From Reticulascus tulasneorum (Eukaryota; Ascomycota; Sordariomycetes; Glomerellales; Reticulascaceae), in the NCBI GenBank assembly GCA_001557505.1, contig LSAX01000002.1:4898001-4962000 (forward strand): a stretch of 64,000 nt of DNA. Direction: 5' to 3'. Below, in pieces: positions 55,660-64,000 of the stretch. The position numbers and the translations under genes were made by a program. A model generated the notes under the pieces. That model saw only the letters and a program-made list of their open reading frames with translations, made no database searches and had not been told where the DNA came from. The stretch's first letter is position 1, and each line of letters begins with the position of its first letter.

Positions 55660-58600
55660 GTGCGGACGGTATACCTTAGTGTCGCATCATTGAAGTAACC
55701 GACCCTTCATGATCGAATAAGTTTGATCGTGACAGTCATACAGTCATCTGTTGGAACTGTCTTCATCCACCCATGGATACGGAATCAATCCTGGTCCGTC
55801 TTGGAATGACTTAATCGCAATGAGTATCAACATTTCACCGATCTTTCTCTGCTGCAGTAGCAACTTAAGATCATGTTTTAATGCATCCCTACCTCAGCGT
55901 ACCACCTCAATGGTCCAAACCGTTCCCTCACGGAGAATAACTCCCTATATCTAACCCTCCTGAACTTGGTTACAGATATGATAGCAGTTCAGACACCGCG
56001 AGGGCGTTCTTGGCTCATCTTTTTGCTGGGCTGATGTTGACTTGATCCTTGAGCTGATTGTAGGACTTGTGCTACTAGGGTCCCGAGGTGCGGGCAGCGC
56101 TACATACAGGAGGTGCCAAATAATAAGAACCGTTCGGATAGTCGCCGGTACTGATATTGCCTGGGATTTCCTAAGCTGATGAGCCATGATGTGAATATTA
56201 ACCGTTAACTGGGACGTTCCTTAACAAGGACCTTAATCTAGGGCCATCTGCCTTGAATCTTGATCTGCTCCGCGTAGACACAATTTGACCCGAAGCTGCG
56301 ACTTCCTGTTGGATCGCTGACGCTATATCAACGGAGAATGAACCGAGGGCCTTTCCCCAGCGCCCATGAAGGCTATGTCTCTTCATATATTCTCTTCTTC
56401 TGCTATACTCTTCATGAATAAGCACACACAACTGCTCTTTCTGAACCCTGCAACTGATTTCGCTGAACTCTAAATGGTACTAGCTCAAGGCCGTATAAGT
56501 ACATCTCCCTTTCATACCCGGCTCGCCTCTTGAAACCGACTTTCAATGCCACAGAGTATCAGCAAATCATCTTGTTCGCGACTCTCGGGGCGTATAGAGA
56601 TATGGGTAGCCCCGTACAAAGACTGGGTTGGTACGAAACCTTGCCAACATAAATACCAAAGGTGTTAAAATTCCGCCGAGATTGCCTTGAAGTCAGGCGA
56701 GAAATCAAGTCACAGTGTGCCACTGAATCGGTCCGTCGTCTTGCGCGGCATGTTTCCTGTTGCAAACGATAAAAGCCGTTCGCCATTTCCCTAGAGAGTG
56801 CCATCTGGAAGCTGAAGAACCCAAGGAGCCAGTACCAGAGCTTCAGGTCTTGTTGCTTCTCTACTGGCTGCCCAGAGCAAGCAGCAGATGAAACCCCAAG
56901 CCTTTTCCAGCCGTCGAAGATCGGTCAAGAATTACCAGTGTCATTCCTGATGTGGCATGCCAGACCCAACTCCGCTCATATGAAGACCAAGCTGGGAGTT
57001 ATAAGTAGCATCAATCTCGCAGAATCCAGAGCGAGCCAACCATAATGCTTTTCTCAGAGTTTCTGACCATCAATCTCTCAAGTGGCATACTGTTCTCCTC
57101 AATGTTTTGGGCTCATTTGCAAATTGTCCAAACTCTAGCGTATTCTTGTTGATTGGCGAACTTTTGACCATCGGTCCGTACTTAATGAATGCTATTGAGG
57201 GTTCATATTGGTCCAAGATCACATAAGAACAGAACATCGTGGCCAGTGGCCGTATCAAAGCCCTGGATGTAAGCCAACATCAACCAAATTGCATGATAAT
57301 TCCTCGATCATTATTGTGAAGCAGTAGCTCAACCTCATAGTCCAGCACGCCAACTTAGCAAAGCATGCAGATCAGGCAGCACGAATTTACAACCGCTTAG
57401 TGGCCAACGAACGGAAACACGCAGTTGACATCACTTTCGACTGGCCGAGTCTTCATTTCCAAATGCAGAAACTGCTATCCCACCGAATCTTCCACATGGA
57501 AACACACAACTTGCATATTAGTTTACAGTGAACGACCTCCTTATTTGCTGTGAGACTCGCCCGCCTCCAGACATGATCATAGATAATAATCTTAGGACGC
57601 TGAGATAGCCGGGTTCCTAGCAATTTTTCATATCAGTTCTTCAATTGGAGACAGTACCTGTAAAAGTGACAAGATGGATGCGGTTTAGGATGGGACAAAT
57701 CTAGCCTGTAAATGTGACCAAGTATTATGATTAAGAGAAGTAAAATCCCTATGTAACCGCGTAATTCGTGCCAGACCAATAAAAAACAGACAAAAGTGCA
57801 ATTCGAAGGGTATAATGCTATGTGCAGTTCCAAGCCCATCTCATCCATCCATCCCTCCTTCCTTCCTTCCCCCGAGGCCAAGTGTCCCATATCCTTGAGG
57901 TCCTGGATTACGCACATATCTCTACCAGTTACCAAAACACGCCATGTATGCCTGCCTGCCGCCGTCCAAGTAAGAATGTGTAATAATCAAAGACAGAAAT
58001 AATGCATGCGAGCCGGAGGAACCGAAATAGTACGTAAGGAGATGAGAAGCACACCGTGCCAGTGTGTAGAAATGCAATATGCCGCGACCATGCCCCCCGT
58101 CTATCAAGTGCCCAAGCCATTCCAGATACCATGAGATAGAGTGAGTTTACGTGGTTTTGCTAGTCGAACTTCAAGGACGGTCGTGAAGTCAAGTAAGGGA
58201 AATCCAGGCTAAACAAAGAGTATCGTGCTAAGATGTGTTCGGCAGGGTTATGGAATGCCAGGAAATTCCCTTGCGGGACCGAGAACATTTGTCGGCCAAA
58301 ATAAAACCTTATACGCACACCATGGTGTACGGAGATGAATGTAAGCGTATCTCTGGATAGCCGACTCGGCTTAACTATCGTCATTGAGGTTGTATGAGAT
58401 TCAGTAGTCTAATGCCGGACACCTACAAAGTAAGAGAGGTGTGATCGAGTGGAGTCCCTGGAGGCCACCAATGCAGTCCGAGACGACTTGAGGATGGAAC
58501 GTTCACCCGACACTGTGAGGTTCTTGGAGGCTAGCCAGAGAATCATGAGCACCACTAGTGGAGCATAAAGCATCGTTTCTCGGGGGGGCGACCTAGACTG

Positions 58601-59839
58601 CGTCGACAATCTCGAGGTGTAATGAAGTCACTTAGTGATCCATAGCCCACGTGGAGGATCGAAGCGTATGCAAAGGAATAAAGGGAATCCGCGCCATCCG
58701 CCACTACGCCGCAGAGCAAGCCGTCGGGTGAGATCACGTCGGCTCTGGCCCAGCTTCTCCGGTCGGGGTGGTGTGCAAGCTACCCAACACGAGAAAGAAA
58801 AATGCCGGGCTTGCGATCGCGAGGTACCACTGGAGGTTGGAATCGAAAATCAGATAGCGTGGCCCTTTGTCCAGGATTGTAGCAGTAGACGGATACTCGA
58901 GCCCTCACTTCACTGGTCCAAACGAATCCATGTAGGTACGCACGGGTGCATCCCGCCATTGCACTACCGAAAAGACAGGCAAGTGGCAACCGGAAATCAG
59001 AGGCCATGGAAGGCTAGCGAGTGGTCGATGCTATTGTTAACGCCGGCAAGAGGCCTAGACCCACGGTTCTCGCAGGGGACTGATCGTGGAGCGGTGCGTT
59101 GCGGTTCCGTGCCGACTAGCGTTGGTGGAATGGTAGCTTTGACGCAGATGATGCGCGTCATGCAAAGCCAGTGCAGTTGCAGACAGCCTCCAACAGGAGA
59201 TCACCGGATACACCCCCAACCCATCATGCACAATGGTTGCATCCAATCAGAAAGGCTCGACAGCGGTCGTGTTGCATTCGTTCGAGGCTGGCTCCAAATC
59301 GAGTGAGTAAGCCCTCCATTCAGGAACCCCGTGGTGAGATGAATAATGTGAGAAGGTGCGATGAGGAATGGAGAAATTGGAACCGTGACGAAGAAAAGCC
59401 GGCGAGATTGACTGGTGCTTCTGGGAACTCAAGATTGTGCAAAATTCAAGTGGGTGCGAGGGTACGGTAGTTCGCCAGAGGGGTTCGACAAATGGTCGAG
59501 ATGGAGACCCGGAATGGTCGCTAATTGGTCTGCGCCACACCAGGTGACTTGGCTGAGCCCACCCACATGCCAAAAATGACCGCCCATCGACAAACGGACC
59601 ATATTCTCGATGGTGCGCGTCCATCCAAATCATCGGCCATGGTTCACGCGGCTGCGACGCCTCCCGCGACCAGTGACTCATCTTGTCACTCGGTGGGAAC
59701 TCCATCTCCAGGGCGGTCACTCACCCAGTTTCCATGACCCCCGTTCCAGTAATCGCTTCACCAGGCGCCGACAAATGACTGGTCGCTCACCTGCCTGCTC
59801 CACATCTCGAAAACGAGCTTGGTCACGAACCGCCTTGGC
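55660..59839. other. Gene-free 4.2 kb
   Basis: The longest gap in the window. I see only short overlapping frames on both strands (for example minus 56198-56431 and plus 58635-59306) with no motif, signal peptide or splice chain. Base composition is mixed, with no AT-rich block that would suggest heavy repeat-induced mutation. It is the 3' flank of both the mucin-like gene and the Medusa-type gene (convergent); non-coding transcripts cannot be excluded. Confidence 0.45.
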
Positions 59840-62401
59840 CTACGCCCGCGAAGTGCCGTCGCTGTATGTACTGGTGCCATAGACTTGGTGGTTCGGTGTG
59901 TGGTGCGCGCTCAGGGACTGGTACTGATCTGCGTACGTTGCAGGAGTGTGGACACTTGGAATCGTAGGATCCCATCGTGATATTGCTGGCGGCGGGGTGG
60001 GCTGGTGGGCCAAGGATGAGTGTAAGCCAGTACCGTATGAGCTCGTCGTCAAGCCGCGACTGTCGTAGCCTGTAACTGATGGCAGTGACAGCCGTACCGA
60101 AGACTGCCGTGGCGATAGGATAGCTGGGGATAGTGTTCGTGGAGGTGCGGTAGAGTATGCCGACCAACTGTTCGTGCTGCCGGCTATTGAGCGCGGAGAA
60201 GTTAGGTTATCATGGTGTCCTTGCGAGTGAATCGCGTATGCCGTCACCGGGTCGGTCGCCACAGTCGCGATTGGAGTTGGCAGGGAAGGGTATGAGCTCG
60301 GCGGGGTTGGGGTAAGGAGGTGTGATGGTGGAAGTACCGCAGATGGACTGGCGCTGTATTTTCCAATGATCTTCTTCAGTGCGTTCTCCAGAATTTTCCA
60401 GGGGAAGACTTTGACGTCCTTCTCGATGTTTCTTGGCTTCGGATTTGGGAACGCCATGATGATCTTGAAAAACTCTTCCGATTCAGCCCTGGCTTTGCTG
60501 ACTGTCTGAGGTCGGAAGCCCTCCAGGTTTCGCCTAATCCGATTCTTCTCCTCGACAGAGAATCGACCAGGTGCCACCACTAGCTGCTCGAGAAGGTAAA
60601 TAGTGTCGACGGATGTGACATAGCACTCGCCCTTCTCCGCCCACCAGATGCAACTAATGCAGATACTGTTTGGCGGACGCTCGTTCACATTGACTGCGCG
60701 GAAGGTTGTCGTCAACGTCGATCCTGTCTGCGTCTTCTTGAATAGGACAATGCGACGGCGATTCGCCCATTCGTCAGGTGACCAATCCAGGGCCATGCTG
60801 TCCAGTTTACCCACGATCTTCAGGATTGCTTTCGGTGAGTACGGGCCCCACGGGTTATATGCAGCCCCTTGCCCAGCGCCTATCGAGCTCTGTAACGTAC
60901 TTGTTCGAACCAGTGACGGAGTGGTGGCAGTGGGCATCGGCAGTGGTGTCAAACTCGGTCGGGTAATCTGTGTATGCGTGATAGGAGGGCCAGGGCTTCT
61001 GCCGTAGGCCTGCCATGTTGGCATAGGCGGCCGCAGAGGGGGCGGCACCGCTCGCGGGTAATGTTGCTCCGTGAAGGAGGTGCTTCTGTATGTGCTTAGC
61101 ATGTTGCTGTTGTCCTGTGCATAACCAGTTCCATATGATGATTGGGCCGGCTGCTGTGGAGCGGCAGCAAAGTCGTAGGTATTTGTAGTCGACTCATGGC
61201 CAAGCTGCGGGTTCGCTGACCTGGGTGAGTGGTGGTGTTGCTCAGGTGACTTCGACATTTTCCTCGTGATTTCGGCAGCGCTGGCACCTGGACCTCCCAT
61301 GGGTGCGTCATGGTATACAAATTGACCGGCAGCCGTCCTCGAGACTTCTTCGCCGTTCGGAGTTTCGATCAGCAGCGTCAGGGGCACGTTATCACTATCG
61401 CAGCCTGTGACCAAAAACTGTGGTGCGTTCGTGCTAATTGTGAGCATGTAACCAACATTGTCCTGGTCCTCTTTAATGGCCTCTGCGATGGCCTTATGCG
61501 TGCCAAAAAAGAGGTAAAAGCATGGCACCGGGGAGGCCATCGAGAGCAGGTCGTATTGCGACGAGAGCCTTACCAACACCTTCGTCCCCGCTACGCCGGA
61601 GCTCGGCTGGCATGACATCACTGTAGGTCCCACAGGTATGTATTGCCCAACAGCGCTGTTTGCCGCGAAGGCCTCCTGGTTAAGTTGCGCAGCATTGATA
61701 TGTGCTGCATTCTCATGCTGTTGGGGCGAGTAGGTCTGCGCCCCATATTGCTGATAAGCAGCATCTTGGTAACTTCGGGTCGAGTCGTAGCCTGCGAGTT
61801 GCCAAGTGGCAGTCGAGTTAGCCACTAGCATTCTTCAAAGTAAATCTCATGCAGGAACGCGGATCCGTCGACCAGGAAAAATCAAGAGCTTGTTTGTGCG
61901 GCACAGAGGGGAACCCAAAATAAATGTGGAAGCAGAGGAGGTGGGAAAGACACATACCGTGGATAGGAGCCGGCTGAGGCTTCCCGTAGTGGGACATGGG
62001 TAGGAGACCTGGCGGCGTATCACCGCGAAGGTCTCCTCCGTTTGCCCTCGCCGCTGCCTCCTCGTACTTGAGCGTTACAGTTTCGGGCGATTCTAGTCCC
62101 TCTTCACCAATAATTATTGGCCGTTGAGGGTGGTAGTCGGGCTATGTTCGGTGAAGGGGTCCATGTCAGCCTTGCATAAACGCTAGTATTGTGACGACGG
62201 CATGGGAGAATGGGAATTCCCTGGGTCTTCCGCCAGCCTGGCCTGGCGTGGAAATTGGGTGCAGGCAGCAGCGATGCAAATACCACAAGGCTGTGATACG
62301 CCAACAACGCGAGGGCTCGGGACGTGAGGCTCGGGGTAGGACTGTCGACTCACCTCAAAAGGCAGCTTGTAAGGCGCGCACTCGAACTTCGCAGCAGACA
62401 T
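59840..62401 (-). CDS. medA: Medusa-type developmental regulator (MedA family)
   Basis: Three exons on the minus strand (62401-62354, 62142-61958, 61832-59840) give 741 residues. The large exon alone could start at its ATG at 61831 (663 residues), but the two upstream exons join in frame through consensus sites (introns 211 and 125 nt) and read as normal protein (MSAAKFECAPYKLPFE, then DYHPQRPIIIGEEG), so I prefer the longer form. The conserved parts are an N-terminal region with VMSCQPSSGVAGTKVLVRL and a core with SPKAILKIVGKLDSMALDW, RRRIVLFKK, CISCIWWAEKGECYVTSVD and FPWKILENALKKIIGKYS. The rest is Gln/Pro/Ser-rich and disordered. In Aspergillus, MedA governs conidiophore development and adherence; it is nuclear but lacks a known DNA-binding fold. 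The gene symbol rests on recognition of the core. Confidence 0.82.
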
Positions 62402-64000
62402 TCAAGCTGTCGACTTTGGAACACTGGGGAGGGTTCGTTGAAACTTGACTTGGGGAAATGCAAACCACTGTTTCGGGAGCAGTGTTGCAAAAGAGACAGG
62501 ACGAAAACTATGGCCTTGTAGAGGTCTTAATGTTCCCAAGGGACACGGCGAGCAGAGAGAAGATGTGCTGAGAGTTTATGTGGCTGCCGATGTCGCCGAG
62601 ATGAGAGGGCTGGGATTGAGACAGTTGGAGGCTGGATTGCCCGAGGCAGAAGGAAAGATAGAGATGGATCGCCTGGCCAGTGGTCAAGAGTTAGTTGGTC
62701 TTGGGGGCTCCTTCCATCATAAGTGATTTTGAGACAACGTACTCAGATGTTTCCTTCCTCACTAGGCTGTCAGCTAGGGGGGGGCTGGATGGTGGCGTTC
62801 GAGCTGTAATATTTGCCCCGTGCGTGCCAAAATGGAGAGAGTTGGAGAAGCCGAAAAGAAAAGCTCAAATATTCCCAATCGGAGGAATATGCGAGACAGT
62901 AGGAATAGCACGACTGGTAAGGACGGCTCGGACAGTCTTATTTTCTGGCGGATGGGAACTCAGGGGTCACTTCTCCTCAACCCCAAGATCAGATCCAGCT
63001 TCTTTGATGGGAGGGCTCGCAACAAATGGGTTCAGGGGTATTTGCCTCTCATTGGCGGTTGATGTATTGGCAAAGCGAAAATGTGAGATCGAGTTTCGGG
63101 AATATGAATCTGAAGCGACCCAGGAATTCTCTTGCGGTGGTCGCGTCTGAAAGAATGTTCTGGTTGTTGTGGCTGTCTCAAGGAATGCTCGTTAGCATGG
63201 GTCCCCAAATAATGATCTTGAATCTTGCGTCTGCGAGCTTAGAAGCCGACCAGGTCAAGCGACACCTCTCCGCATCTCCATAGCCTGCTTCGGCTGCCCG
63301 CTAGACCTCACGATGCTGCAGTTCGTCCCGAAGGTGAGAGGGGATCACGTACTCTGCCGTTCGACACTGGCGCTTGTTCTCCGCAGCACCCAAGCACGGA
63401 TCGGCGCAAACAGACGGGGGGAGATGGTTCGTGGTCCCGTGTAAGTGGAGACGCACTTTCTCGTTCGTATGCAGGTAGCCCTGACCTGTTCGCACGAAAG
63501 CACGGCAAAATGTTAGAAACAATATGCAGTGAAGAGTATGCCGGTTCCCGCAGGGAGTTCGTGCGGAGCCTTCGGTTGGTATGCAAGAACTAGAAGGGGG
63601 CAGGGCAAAGACGAACAAGACGGCGAACAGATCCGTTGCGTGATCTGGAGCTCGTTATGGAGGATGGGATGGAAAATGCAAAGGAGGGAAAGACGGGAGA
63701 CTCAGGAAAGTCAGACTCTGTCGCTGATTTTGTTGCGGGGTGGCAGTGGTAGAAGAAGAGGGATGCAATAGAGATGCAACAGAGATGCAAGGAAAGATAG
63801 CCGCATTTCTCGCGGAGGTTGACTTTCTCTCTGCGCGCTGTTGTGCTTCGATATCCACGTTCGAGCCGGTATGTTCCACATGGAAATTTACTCTGGCGCG
63901 GTTTTGCTTTTCCTTTGCCGCACCTATGTATGCCACACACACCAATAGTTCGTGGCGGCTCTTGTCCGTGGGTCCCCTCCCTTGCGGGCCCTTTTCCTCG
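62402..64000. other. Upstream region of the Medusa-type gene
   Basis: About 1.6 kb up to the window edge. No gene is supported; frames are short and lack motifs. It probably contains the promoter and a long leader, as known for medA genes of Aspergillus, but the transcription start cannot be placed from sequence. Confidence 0.45.

Noticed and set aside
58635..59306. 223-codon plus-strand open frame
   Set aside because: Arg/Pro-rich with no motif, and no supporting splice sites or leader; probably chance.
59247..59720. 157-codon minus-strand open frame
   Set aside because: No domain, signal peptide or splice partners; composition resembles random frames of moderately GC-rich DNA.
1..64000. 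Transposon or retroelement
   Set aside because: No reverse transcriptase, integrase or transposase motif, long terminal repeat or terminal inverted repeat was recognised on either strand by eye.

Overview
The window is nuclear DNA of a filamentous ascomycete (Pezizomycotina). The evidence is protein-coding genes interrupted by many short GT-AG introns (about 43 to 92 nt), genes of typically fungal families (a Pth11-like rhodopsin-domain receptor, a Medusa-type developmental regulator, a DUF3602 protein, fungal CorA-like proteins, an Hce2 effector-like secreted protein, a GH128 glycosidase with a GPI-like tail), no operons, and intergenic spaces of 0.5 to 4 kb. Class and species cannot be fixed from sequence alone. 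No rRNA, convincing tRNA, CRISPR array or intact transposon was recognised.

Layout. 1.4-2.5 kb: a secreted protein with a long His-Asp repeat. 3.2-8.3 kb (+) and 25.9-31.4 kb (-): two large paralogous proteins, each with an N-terminal HSP90/GHKL-type ATPase domain of the sacsin/NO VEIN kind and a C-terminal DUF3883-like (NO VEIN C-terminal, PD-(D/E)XK-like) domain. They point at each other and bracket about 17.7 kb. Between them lie an amino-acid permease, a rhodopsin-domain membrane receptor, a PhzF-family enzyme, a small DUF3602 protein, a CorA-like membrane protein, a secreted GH5 mannanase and a secreted FAD-linked oxidase. 33-37 kb: an Hce2 effector-like secreted protein and an alpha/beta hydrolase. 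37.7-41.6 kb: a SulP anion transporter with STAS domain followed in tandem by a beta-carbonic anhydrase. 42-45 kb: a VOC-fold protein and a peroxisomal 3-ketoacyl-CoA thiolase. 45-48.5 kb: a 913-residue CorA-like protein that keeps the GMN signature. 48.5-49.8 kb: a probably decayed gene. 50-51 kb: a GH128 glycosidase. 53-55.7 kb: a mucin-like Ser/Thr-rich secreted protein. 59.8-62.4 kb: a Medusa-type regulator.

The best candidate for something not fully described is the convergent pair of ATPase-DUF3883 proteins. Their N-box, G1 and G2 ATP-binding motifs can be read directly. One copy keeps the acidic/ExK residues of the nuclease-like domain, while the other seems to have lost the first acidic residue and carries an Arg in its G1 box. 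The SulP/carbonic anhydrase pair is a second point of interest because bicarbonate links their chemistry. Exon boundaries were assigned by hand from splice consensus and reading-frame continuity; there is no transcript support.
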